From Cyanobium sp. CZS25K (GTDB taxonomy: Bacteria > Cyanobacteriota > Cyanobacteriia > PCC-6307 > Cyanobiaceae): a DNA stretch of 64,000 nucleotides. Each line of letters begins with the position of its first letter. Positions within the stretch are counted from its first letter, which is position 1. A program made the position numbers and the translations under genes. The stretch is taken from the NCBI GenBank assembly GCA_030373325.1, contig JAUCZB010000006.1, forward strand, positions 84,797 through 148,796, written 5' to 3'. Positions 1 through 7,461 of the stretch are shown here, in pieces. The notes beneath the pieces were generated by a model. The model saw only the letters and a program-made list of their open reading frames with translations. It searched no databases and was not told where the DNA came from.

Positions 1-730
1 GCACCAGGTTGTCGATCTTAGTGCCGGCGCCGATGCGGGTTTCGCCCACGCTGGGGCGATCGATGGTGGAGCCGCAGCCCACCTCCACGCCCTCCTCGAG
101 CACCACCCGGCCGGTCTGGGGCATCTTCACCCAGCCAGTGGCGGTGGGCACGAAGCCGAAGCCCTCCGCCCCGATCACCGCCTGCGACTGCACCACGCAA
201 CCCGCCCCGAGGCGGCTGCCGGGATGGATCACGGCGTTGGCGTGGATCTCGCAGCCTTCGCCGAGCTGCACATCCTCGTACAGAACGACACCGGGGTGGA
301 GCACACAGCCACGGGCCACCACGCAACCGGCTCCGATCACCGCATGGGCGCCCACATGCACCTCGCTGGCCACGCTGGCGCCCGGGTCGACGACGGCGCT
401 GGGATGGAGGCCCGGGGGCCTCGGGGTGGGGGGATAGAGGGCCGTGAGGGCCTCGGCGAAGCCGAGACGGGGATGCTTCAAGGCCACCCAGGCCAGGCCC
501 CGGTCGGTGGCCAGCTGCTGCAGCTCCTCGTCGAGGGGCAGGAGCAGGGCGGCGGCACCGCTGGCGGAAAGGGCAGCGGCCAGGGCGTTGCCGGCTTCAA
601 GGAAGGCCAGCTGGCCGGCCCCGGCGCGATCGAGTGCTTCGGCGCCGCTGATCTCCGGATCAGCGGCCAGATGGCGGGGACTGCCCGCCTCCACGGCGCC
701 GATCCGGCTGAGCAGGCTGCTGAAACGCAT
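1..730 (-). CDS. lpxD: UDP-3-O-acylglucosamine N-acyltransferase LpxD, 3' end outside window
   Basis: Third step of lipid A synthesis: transfer of a second acyl chain to UDP-3-O-acylglucosamine in the cytoplasm. The minus-strand reading frame from the ATG at 730 begins [16 protein letters not shown] and runs off the window edge after about 243 codons. It has the LpxD N-terminal domain followed by a left-handed beta-helix of hexapeptide repeats ([40 protein letters not shown]) and the family segment [20 protein letters not shown] just before the edge. Its presence indicates a Gram-negative envelope with lipid A. The C-terminal helical end is not visible. The family assignment is secure; only the missing end limits confidence. 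Confidence 0.9.
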   Translation of the reverse strand, partial: MRFSSLLSRIGAVEAGSPRHLAADPEISGAEALDRAGAGQLAFLEAGNALAAALSASGAAALLLPLDEELQQLATDRGLAWVALKHPRLGFAEALTALYPPTPRPPGLHPSAVVDPGASVASEVHVGAHAVIGAGCVVARGCVLHPGVVLYEDVQLGEGCEIHANAVIHPGSRLGAGCVVQSQAVIGAEGFGFVPTATGWVKMPQTGRVVLEEGVEVGCGSTIDRPSVGETRIGAGTKIDNLV

Positions 731-787
731 TCCCCAGGGGGCGGACGGCCCGGATCGTAGGCCCCACACCCACCGGCGGGCGGGGCA

Positions 788-1561
788 TCAGGGGGCCGGA
801 TCGAGCAGCTCCCGCAGGGGCACGAAGCGGTAGCCGCGGCGGCGCAGGTCGGGAATGAGGCGGCGCAGGGTGTCCAGGGTGCGGCCGCTCAGGGCCGGCG
901 TGTCGTGCAGCACCAGGATCCCGCCGGGGTGGGCGTTGATCCGCACGAAGAGGCGCACGAACCAGAGGGGCGGTCGCAGGGTGTCCCAGGGGAAGATCGA
1001 ACCCAGCACCAGCCGGTAGGAGCGGGCGGAAAGCCCGTCGAGCATGCGTTGGTGGAACCAGCCCCCTCCGGGCCGGAACCAGCGCCAGCGCACCTGGGCA
1101 GGAGCGGCGGCCCGTTGGATCACCCGTTCGGTGTCGGCCAGCTGCTGCTGGAAAACAGGCGGCGCCAGGGCAGCGGCCCGCTCGTCGCGCCAGAGGTGGT
1201 TGCCGAGCTCGTGGCCCTGCTGCAGGGCGCGGCGGGCAAAGCGATGGTCCCGCTCCAGATGGGAGCCGATCAGGAAGAAGGTGGCCGGCACCTGGAGCTC
1301 CCGCAGCAGGGCCAGCAGGGCCTCCGAGCCGGGGCCGCTGGGGCCGTCGTCGATGGTGAGGGCCAGCCGTCGGCCCCGACCCGGCCCACAGAAGACCACG
1401 GCCGGGAACAGGGGCACGAGCAGGACGCGGATCAGCAGCGAAGGCAGCAGCACCACGAAGACCACCAGATCCAGCAGCAGGATCACCGCCAGGACGGCCA
1501 GGAGCAGGGACATGGGCAGGGCCGGGCGGAAGCTGGCCGGAAGGCCTAAGAACGATGACAC
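788..1561 (-). CDS. Membrane-anchored polysaccharide deacetylase (NodB family)
   Basis: Predicted carbohydrate esterase of the NodB/CE4 fold, which removes N-acetyl groups from peptidoglycan or another cell-surface polysaccharide. About 40 hydrophobic N-terminal residues (LLLAVLAVILLLDLVVFVV) form one or two membrane segments. The catalytic domain follows: LTIDDGPSGPGSEALL (motif 1, metal and base Asp pair), GHELGNHLW (motif 2, with GNH where S/TxxH is usual), FRPGGGW (motif 3) and GGILVLHD (motif 5). A second in-frame ATG at 1513 would start directly at the hydrophobic stretch and leave more room before the divergent gene at 1637; it may be the true start. The substrate cannot be told from sequence. 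Confidence 0.85.
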   Translation of the reverse strand: MSSFLGLPASFRPALPMSLLLAVLAVILLLDLVVFVVLLPSLLIRVLLVPLFPAVVFCGPGRGRRLALTIDDGPSGPGSEALLALLRELQVPATFFLIGSHLERDHRFARRALQQGHELGNHLWRDERAAALAPPVFQQQLADTERVIQRAAAPAQVRWRWFRPGGGWFHQRMLDGLSARSYRLVLGSIFPWDTLRPPLWFVRLFVRINAHPGGILVLHDTPALSGRTLDTLRRLIPDLRRRGYRFVPLRELLDPAP

Positions 1562-1636
1562 CGGCAGGGCGCCATGGACCGCCAGCGGCCGCTGTGGCTA
1601 TGGCTGGTTTTCGGATCTGTTTGCCTCGGTGACGCC

Positions 1637-4006
1637 ATGACCGCCCCGAAGAAAGCCTCCGCTGCCGGCACGCCGGCCCTGCGGGGGCAGGCCCGCACGG
1701 TGATCTACTGCCACGGCATCTCGAACATGCCTCCTGAGGGGGTGCTGCGCTCGGAGTGGGACCGCGCCCTGTTCGGCTCCGACCAGGGGGAGCGCACCCG
1801 CATGGCCTACTGGGTGGACCGGGAGCGCTACCCGGAGACCGCCGGCGTCTCCACCCGGGCCATCGGCGACGACCGGGCGACGCTGCAGATGGGGGCGGAG
1901 GCGCTGCTGGCCGCCTCGATCCGGGACAGCGACGACCGGGAGGAATCGGCGGCCTTCGTGGCCGCCGTGACGAAGCAACTGGAGGAGGCCGCCCAGACGG
2001 CGGCCCAGCGGGGGGCGCCGATGGGAGGGGCCGCGACGAAATCGATGGAGGTCAAGGGGCTGTGGAGCCCGGTGACGGCCCTGTTCACCCAGGCGTTCCT
2101 GGCCGATGTGAACGACTTCCTGTTCAACAAGACCAAGCGCACACGGATGGTGCAGACGGTGAAGGACCGGGTGACCACGGGAGGGGGGCCCTTCGTGGTG
2201 ATCGGCCACAGCCAGGGGAGCATGGTCACCTATCAGGCGCTGATGGAACTGGGCGCTGCGCTGGAGGTGGACCTGTACCTCACGATCGGCTCCCCTCTGG
2301 GGCTGCCCCAGGTGACCGACGTGCTGCACAAGTGGTACGGCAAGACGTTGCCGATTCCGCCCGGGGTGAAGCGCTGGGTGAACATCGCCCAGGACGGCGA
2401 CATCGTCTGCCTGGATCAGACCCTGGCCGATGAATACAGCGCCAGCGGAAAACCGCCGGTGCTGGATGAAAGGGTGCCGGGGTTCGTCTGGCCGCCCAGC
2501 AAGGCCCATTCCGCCAGCCGCTATCTGTCGCGTCAGTCGACCCAGGAAACGGTGATGGCGGCGCTGGAACGCTCCCGTTTCCAGCCGGTGAGCCCGATGA
2601 CAGTGGCGCGCAATCTGGCCGATTCCCTGGATGCGGACGCCATGGTGCGGGTGCCGGTGCTGATCGAACTGCTGGAGCGCAACCTGCTGACGGGAAGCAG
2701 CTCAGGGGCATCCGCTGCCGGTGACGGGGGCGATTCGCTGCAGGGGGCCCGCCAGAAGGTGCTGGCGTGGATCGAGAAGAACGTGCTGAAGGATCCGATC
2801 ACCGCCGAGACGGTGTTTCTGGAGGACCAGCTCGACCGCTACGTGTCGGTGAATCTGACCCGCGCCGAGGTGGAAACCCTGGCGGCCGCAATGAGCCAGC
2901 AGTACGGCGCCGCCTCACCGGCCGTGTACCGGATGTTCAGCAACAGCAAGAAGAAGGCGCTGATCCGGGAGTCGATCCACACCGTGCAGGCCCGCACCGC
3001 CCAGCTGGGGTACAACGCCTGCGGCCAGGGGATCACCTGGGCCGTGCTCGACACGGGCATCGACAACCGCCATCCCCACTTCCACAACCCCGCCTTTGCC
3101 CCTGAGGGCACGATCGCCGCCGAATGGGACTGCACCGCAAGGGGGCCGGTGCAGCCGGGCAGTGGCAACGACGCCAACGGCCATGGCACCCATGTGGCCG
3201 GCATCATCGCCGGGGGGCTGCAAGCGGTGGGGGGCGAGGGGGGGCCGGACATGCTGGCCATGGCCCCCAAGGCCCGGCTGGTGACCTACAAGGTGCTCGC
3301 CGACAACGGCAGCGGCTACGACGCCTGGATCATCAAGGCGATCGACCACATCTGGAAACAGAACCAGGACGGGCGGCGCCTGGCGATCCAGGGGGTGAAC
3401 CTGAGCCTGGGGGGCTCCTTCGATCCGGCCAGCTTCGGCTGCGGCGATTCACCGCTGTGCGCCTCCCTGCTGCGGCTGGTGCGCCAGGGGGTGCTGGTGG
3501 TGCTGGCGGCGGGCAACGAGGGCAGCGGCGACATCGTGGTGGATGGCTTCAACGCCACCCGCTCCTTTGATCTCTCGATCGGCGATCCCGCCAACCTGGA
3601 GGAGGCGATCGCCGTGGGCTCGGTGCACCCCACCCTGCCCCACCGCTACGGCACCTCCTATTTCTCCTCGCGGGGACCCACCGCCGACGGCCGCCTGAAG
3701 CCCGATCTGGTGGGCCCGGGGGAGCAGATCCGCTCGTGTCGCAGCAGCAGTGATCCCAAACGCACCCCCACGCGCGGCAAGGGGGAAAGCGTCGATGGTC
3801 TGTATGTCGCCCTCTCCGGCACGAGCATGGCGGCCCCCCACATCTCCGGCCTGCTGGCGGCCTTCCTGTCGGTGCGCACCGAGTTCATCGGCTATCCCGA
3901 CCGGGTGAAGCAGATCCTGTTGAGCCACTGCACGGATCTCAAACGCGACCGCTACCACCAGGGGGCGGGCCTGCCGAATCTGTCGAAGATGCTGCTGGAA
4001 ACATGA
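1637..4006 (+). CDS. Alpha/beta-hydrolase - subtilisin (S8) fusion protein
   Basis: A two-domain protein of about 789 residues. Residues 1-300 look like an alpha/beta hydrolase: the start VIYCHGISNMPP resembles the oxyanion region and VIGHSQGSM holds a GxSxG nucleophile elbow with Ser about 192. After a helical linker, residues 460-785 are a subtilase with a full triad: Asp about 472 (AVLDTGID), His about 516 (NGHGTHVAGIIAGG), and Ser about 730 (LSGTSMAAPHISG). The Asn-bearing LAAGNEGSGD is also present. No clear signal peptide follows this ATG. An in-frame ATG at 1574 would add a short hydrophobic stretch (LWLWLVFGSV) and could make the protein exported. Substrate and localisation are unknown. 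The domain pairing is unusual. Confidence 0.8.
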   Translation: MTAPKKASAAGTPALRGQARTVIYCHGISNMPPEGVLRSEWDRALFGSDQGERTRMAYWVDRERYPETAGVSTRAIGDDRATLQMGAEALLAASIRDSDDREESAAFVAAVTKQLEEAAQTAAQRGAPMGGAATKSMEVKGLWSPVTALFTQAFLADVNDFLFNKTKRTRMVQTVKDRVTTGGGPFVVIGHSQGSMVTYQALMELGAALEVDLYLTIGSPLGLPQVTDVLHKWYGKTLPIPPGVKRWVNIAQDGDIVCLDQTLADEYSASGKPPVLDERVPGFVWPPSKAHSASRYLSRQSTQETVMAALERSRFQPVSPMTVARNLADSLDADAMVRVPVLIELLERNLLTGSSSGASAAGDGGDSLQGARQKVLAWIEKNVLKDPITAETVFLEDQLDRYVSVNLTRAEVETLAAAMSQQYGAASPAVYRMFSNSKKKALIRESIHTVQARTAQLGYNACGQGITWAVLDTGIDNRHPHFHNPAFAPEGTIAAEWDCTARGPVQPGSGNDANGHGTHVAGIIAGGLQAVGGEGGPDMLAMAPKARLVTYKVLADNGSGYDAWIIKAIDHIWKQNQDGRRLAIQGVNLSLGGSFDPASFGCGDSPLCASLLRLVRQGVLVVLAAGNEGSGDIVVDGFNATRSFDLSIGDPANLEEAIAVGSVHPTLPHRYGTSYFSSRGPTADGRLKPDLVGPGEQIRSCRSSSDPKRTPTRGKGESVDGLYVALSGTSMAAPHISGLLAAFLSVRTEFIGYPDRVKQILLSHCTDLKRDRYHQGAGLPNLSKMLLET

Positions 4007-4123
4007 GCCGTACAGCCGATGGTAGGCGTGTTGCTGGTTGGAATCGCGGGGGCGGATGGCACAAGGCGACGTTGGGCTCTGCCAAGATGGTTCACAAGAT
4101 TCAGTCGAACGTAGGAAACTGCA

Positions 4124-5146
4124 TTGCAAAAGCCTGACATTCCAAAAGACGAACAAGCCCGACTTGAGACACTTTGGACACTCGATATCCTGGATACCCT
4201 GCCTGAGGAACGTTTCGACCGGCTGACACGCATCGCCAAACGGATGTTCCGGGTGCCGATCGCGCTTGTCAGTCTTGTGGATGAGAACCGCCAGTGGTTC
4301 AAGTCGTGCATAGGCTTAAGCGCAAGCGAAACATCGCGCGACATTTCATTTTGCGGCCATGCGATTCTCGGTGACGAAGTTTTCATCATACCCAATGCCA
4401 TAGAAGACCCACGATTCGCTGACAATCCCTTGGTTTTGGGTGAGCCGAATATTCGTTTTTATGTCGGATGCCCACTCTCTCTGAGTGACCACAAACTGGG
4501 AACTCTGTGCCTTATTGACCAGAAGCCAAGAAGCTTTGAAGATGAAGACGTCGAAGCACTGAAAGACCTTGCGTCCATGGTAGAGCGCGAACTCGCGGCC
4601 GTTCAACTGGCGACGTTGGACGAGCTGACCAAGATTTCAAATCGTCGGGGCTTTATGGTGCTGGCTCAGCACAGCCTGAGCCTCTGTGCCCGGCAGAAGA
4701 TTCCCGCAGCACTGGTTTTCCTGGACCTGGACAGATTCAAGCCCATCAACGACAAGTTTGGACATGCGGAAGGCGATCGGGCATTAGTTGCATTTGCCAA
4801 TCAGATGAAGAGTAGCTTCCGGGATTCAGACCTTTTCGCGCGGCTGGGAGGCGACGAGTTTGTCGTATTGCTCACCAATACTTCGAAACAACAAGCAGAG
4901 GCAATCATCGAGAAGTTCAATCGCTCATTGACAAGGAACTATCAAGAAGCATGTCGCGGGTACGCCATTACATTTTCCCATGGCATCGTGGAATTCGATC
5001 CGGAAAAACATCCTGCCGTCGAAGAGCTGCTGGCGAATGGTGACGCGCTGATGTATGAAGTAAAAAGAGCAAAGCGGTGCTATCTCAAGCCAATGGGGAT
5101 TCTGACTGCTTCAGAGACCCTACCCAACCGATCGCTTCTGCCTTGA
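4124..5146 (+). CDS. GAF-GGDEF diguanylate cyclase
   Basis: Predicted to make cyclic di-GMP from two GTP under control of an N-terminal GAF sensor. The start is TTG at 4124, preceded by AGGAA six bases upstream. GAF spans about residues 15-155 (LVSLVDENRQWFKS, CGHAILGDEVF, VGCPLSLSDHKLGTLCLID). GGDEF spans about 165-330: LDELTKISNRRGF, FLDLDRFKPINDKFGHAEGD, and an intact GGDEF at 242-246. An RDSD at 233-236, five residues before GGDEF, fits the RxxD inhibitory site, so product feedback is likely. There is no membrane segment. The gene is clearly AT-richer than its neighbours and stands alone, which suggests recent acquisition. Confidence 0.92.
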   Translation: MQKPDIPKDEQARLETLWTLDILDTLPEERFDRLTRIAKRMFRVPIALVSLVDENRQWFKSCIGLSASETSRDISFCGHAILGDEVFIIPNAIEDPRFADNPLVLGEPNIRFYVGCPLSLSDHKLGTLCLIDQKPRSFEDEDVEALKDLASMVERELAAVQLATLDELTKISNRRGFMVLAQHSLSLCARQKIPAALVFLDLDRFKPINDKFGHAEGDRALVAFANQMKSSFRDSDLFARLGGDEFVVLLTNTSKQQAEAIIEKFNRSLTRNYQEACRGYAITFSHGIVEFDPEKHPAVEELLANGDALMYEVKRAKRCYLKPMGILTASETLPNRSLLP

Positions 5147-5259
5147 GCGGCTGAAGCTGAAGATCAGACCAGAAACCAAAGATCAGAGATGATTCCGAAA
5201 GCAGGCGTGGATCATTTGAGGTCCGGATCTACACTGACACTGGCAGTCAACCTTCACTT

Positions 5260-5664
5260 GTGCAGCCCATGCGGAAAAGAGTGCTCACTGTGGTGGTGGC
5301 TCTGACGATGGGTTCAACGCCGTCCTGGGCTGTGCCAGCACCGTCAGCCTGTGATGCGGCAGTCGGCACCTGGGATTACGTCTCGCCGAGCAAACCCGGC
5401 AGGGCGGTGGTGACGAAGCTGGCCGACGGTCGCCATCACCTGGTGTGGATCGTATCCGAAGCAGGCGCCACGGCCGCCGGCGCCTGGGAGGCCACCTGCG
5501 AAGGGTCCCGCAGGACGTGGCGGATCCTTTTCCCATCGGATCCAGGCACCGTGGGGTTGAAGGTGGTGGAGGAGTTTGAGGTGAGCGGCGACGCGATTCG
5601 CTTCTGGCTGCTGGGGCCTGATGGCAAGCGTGGTCCGATCGGTGGCGCCCGGCGTCTCCCCTGA
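5260..5664 (+). CDS. Small exported protein of unknown function
   Basis: About 134 residues. The N-terminus has a basic start and a hydrophobic core ending in an Ala-x-Ala-like site (MRKRVLTVVVALTMG...SWAVPAPSA), typical of a Sec signal peptide, so a periplasmic product is expected. The mature part is beta-rich with two cysteines (SACDAAVGTWDY and ATCEGSRRTW) that could form a disulfide. The ATG at 5269 is an alternative start three codons on. No family was recognised. It points towards the TPR-CHAT operon that ends at 5700. Confidence 0.6.
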   Translation: MQPMRKRVLTVVVALTMGSTPSWAVPAPSACDAAVGTWDYVSPSKPGRAVVTKLADGRHHLVWIVSEAGATAAGAWEATCEGSRRTWRILFPSDPGTVGLKVVEEFEVSGDAIRFWLLGPDGKRGPIGGARRLP

Positions 5665-5699
5665 GACGTCCGCCAAGGGAAAGCTGAGCAAAACCCGCC

Positions 5700-6545
5700 C
5701 TAAGACCCACCTGACAGACCCACCTGCACACTCTGCTCATTGAGAAAGTAGTTCGGGTCAAAAGCCTTCAGCTTTCGATCCATCTCAAGGTCCTGTTTCA
5801 CTGGATCATCCAGCCGGAGACAGTCGGTGGGTTGGCTTTCCATGCACAGCAATGGAATGACAATGTCACTCTTGTCATACCCCCATTCCAGCATCCTTCC
5901 ACCCCACAGGCCTTTCCCCCTAGGGGGCTCCCGCGTCAGAACGGGGACCAGCACATCCACCTGGGCAGCATAGGATCCCGAGGGCAGGGTCACAATCAGG
6001 GAGCGATGGATGGTTTCACCGGGATTGATGTGATCGTCCACGAACAACTTGCCAGCCGCTTCGGTTGGGTAAGGCTGGAGTTCCGCTCCCCTCTCCACGT
6101 GAAAGGCGTCGAAGGGTCCTTTGGCCCGCTCAGAAAAAGTTGATCGATTCAGCAACTGGCGACGAATCGGGAACATCTCCCAGAAGCTGCTGAGCAGGTA
6201 GAGCCTGCGATGGCTGGCGTTGGTGGCGCTGACCTTCAGTTCCCGCTGAAGCGACGCTTGCGAGCGATCGCTCGGCCCACCACCGGCGATCGGAGTCAGG
6301 CTGATCTCAAGACTGATGCTGGCTGGCGCCTGGGAAGGCACATAGATCTCCTTCCAGATGAAGGTGTAGATCCCCCAGGAGGCGGCGATGATGATGCCCA
6401 GCGTCTTGACCCAATCGTGAAGCAAGGGCGAGCGCATCCAGGCGCGCAGGCGGAATGGTCCTGTCGTGGCATGGGCGGAGGGCATTCCCTTTCTGGGCCG
6501 CTTCTCACTGTCTCCAGGTGACTTGTTCGGGGCTTCGCTGCTCAC
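5700..6545 (-). CDS. Single-pass membrane protein, third gene of the TPR-CHAT operon
   Basis: About 281 residues with no recognised family. A basic, polar N-terminus (residues 1-45) precedes one transmembrane segment, about 50-68 (TLGIIIAASWGIYTFIWKEI). The remaining 210 residues are soluble, beta-rich and probably periplasmic: ISLEISLTPIAGGG, RELKVSATNASHRRLYLLSS, IHRSLIVTLPSGSYAAQVDV. A topology of short inside tail and large outside domain is inferred from positive charges before the segment. It starts 16 bases after the stop of the upstream metallopeptidase-like gene, so the two are almost certainly co-transcribed with the TPR-CHAT gene. Function is unknown; membrane tether or sensor for the CHAT protein is speculation. 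Confidence 0.65.
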   Translation of the reverse strand: MSSEAPNKSPGDSEKRPRKGMPSAHATTGPFRLRAWMRSPLLHDWVKTLGIIIAASWGIYTFIWKEIYVPSQAPASISLEISLTPIAGGGPSDRSQASLQRELKVSATNASHRRLYLLSSFWEMFPIRRQLLNRSTFSERAKGPFDAFHVERGAELQPYPTEAAGKLFVDDHINPGETIHRSLIVTLPSGSYAAQVDVLVPVLTREPPRGKGLWGGRMLEWGYDKSDIVIPLLCMESQPTDCLRLDDPVKQDLEMDRKLKAFDPNYFLNEQSVQVGLSGGS

Positions 6546-6561
6546 GGGCTCAGGTGCTCCC

Positions 6562-7461
6562 TCACTTCTGGCCGGAGAAACGGGGCACTTGCCTCGGGCA
6601 GGGGGCGTTGGGCAGCCTCCGGCAACGGCGATGGATCACCCCCAGCGTGTTCAAGACGGCCCGATCTGTTCCCGTGGCCAGCTCCGTCAGCAGGGCTGGA
6701 TCGGGGACCTGGTCCATGGCGAGCTGGGCCATGGATGCATCGGAGCAGCCGCCAAGATCCGTCACCCCAAGGCCGGTGAGCAAGGCATAGGAGCGCTGGC
6801 TGCGGGTCCCCATCTGCTCAGCCGCGGCGGTGGCGTACGCCCGATTGGCCGGGGCGACGAGCTGATCGGGCTTCGGGGGGGCCTGGGGCCTGGGTTGCAG
6901 GTTGGTGCCACCGATCAGGACCCCCGCCAGGCAGTTGGCCTGGAGGTTGGCGGCGGCAGGTGGCAGGAGCGACGTCGGACGGCTGCCAAGGATGGCCTTG
7001 GCGAGGCCGACCCCGACCCAATAGACCACGCCCCACTCCCCATGGCGGCTGGCCTCCCTGGCCAGCCTGGTGCGATCCAGCAGCACCTTGCCGCTGGCGG
7101 CGCAAAACAGGGCAGGGCTCTGCGCTCCTGTTGCCACGCTGGCCGCCGCGTTGGCGCCAGAACAGACCGCCAGCGGCGTCTGGCCAGGGGGAAGCACCTC
7201 GATCGCCGGCCACAGCAGCGTTGCGGTGCCGGGATCCGCGTTCCAGGTCTGGCGGAGCTGGGTGGCGATGCTCTTCACCGTGCTGTCCAGTTCAGCGGAG
7301 TCGACGGCAGGGGCGGCGGCCGCAGCGGCCATCGGCGCGAGCGGTGATGTTGTGCCCAGCAGAGCGCCCAGTGCCGCAGACCCCAGGTGTTTTCGCATGG
7401 GTTGGGAACGAGAACAGCCTGCCGCCGTCTCAGTTTGCCTGCTGTGCAGAACTTGGCTCAT
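6562..7461 (-). CDS. Exported protein resembling neutral zinc metallopeptidase (YpfJ-like) without catalytic HExxH
   Basis: About 299 residues with an N-terminal signal-like segment (MRKHLGSAALGALLG, then an Ala run). The start at 7461 overlaps the stop of the TPR-CHAT gene in ATGA, which suggests translational coupling; an ATG at 7398 would give a more classical signal peptide. Three blocks recall the YpfJ-type neutral zinc metallopeptidase family: SPALFCAASGKVLLD (family: FYCPADQxIYLD), VVYWVGVGLAKAI where the family has AHEVGHHVQ, and NLQANCLAGVL (family: ELQADCLAGVW). The metal-binding HExxH is absent and Asp of QADC is Asn, so if homologous this is a pseudo-enzyme. The homology is inferred by eye. 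Confidence 0.6.
   Translation of the reverse strand: MSQVLHSRQTETAAGCSRSQPMRKHLGSAALGALLGTTSPLAPMAAAAAAPAVDSAELDSTVKSIATQLRQTWNADPGTATLLWPAIEVLPPGQTPLAVCSGANAAASVATGAQSPALFCAASGKVLLDRTRLAREASRHGEWGVVYWVGVGLAKAILGSRPTSLLPPAAANLQANCLAGVLIGGTNLQPRPQAPPKPDQLVAPANRAYATAAAEQMGTRSQRSYALLTGLGVTDLGGCSDASMAQLAMDQVPDPALLTELATGTDRAVLNTLGVIHRRCRRLPNAPCPRQVPRFSGQK

Noticed and set aside
4021..4123. Possible small gene between the subtilase fusion and the diguanylate cyclase
   Set aside because: Frames are short, without a ribosome binding site, and overlap the GAF gene start in another frame.
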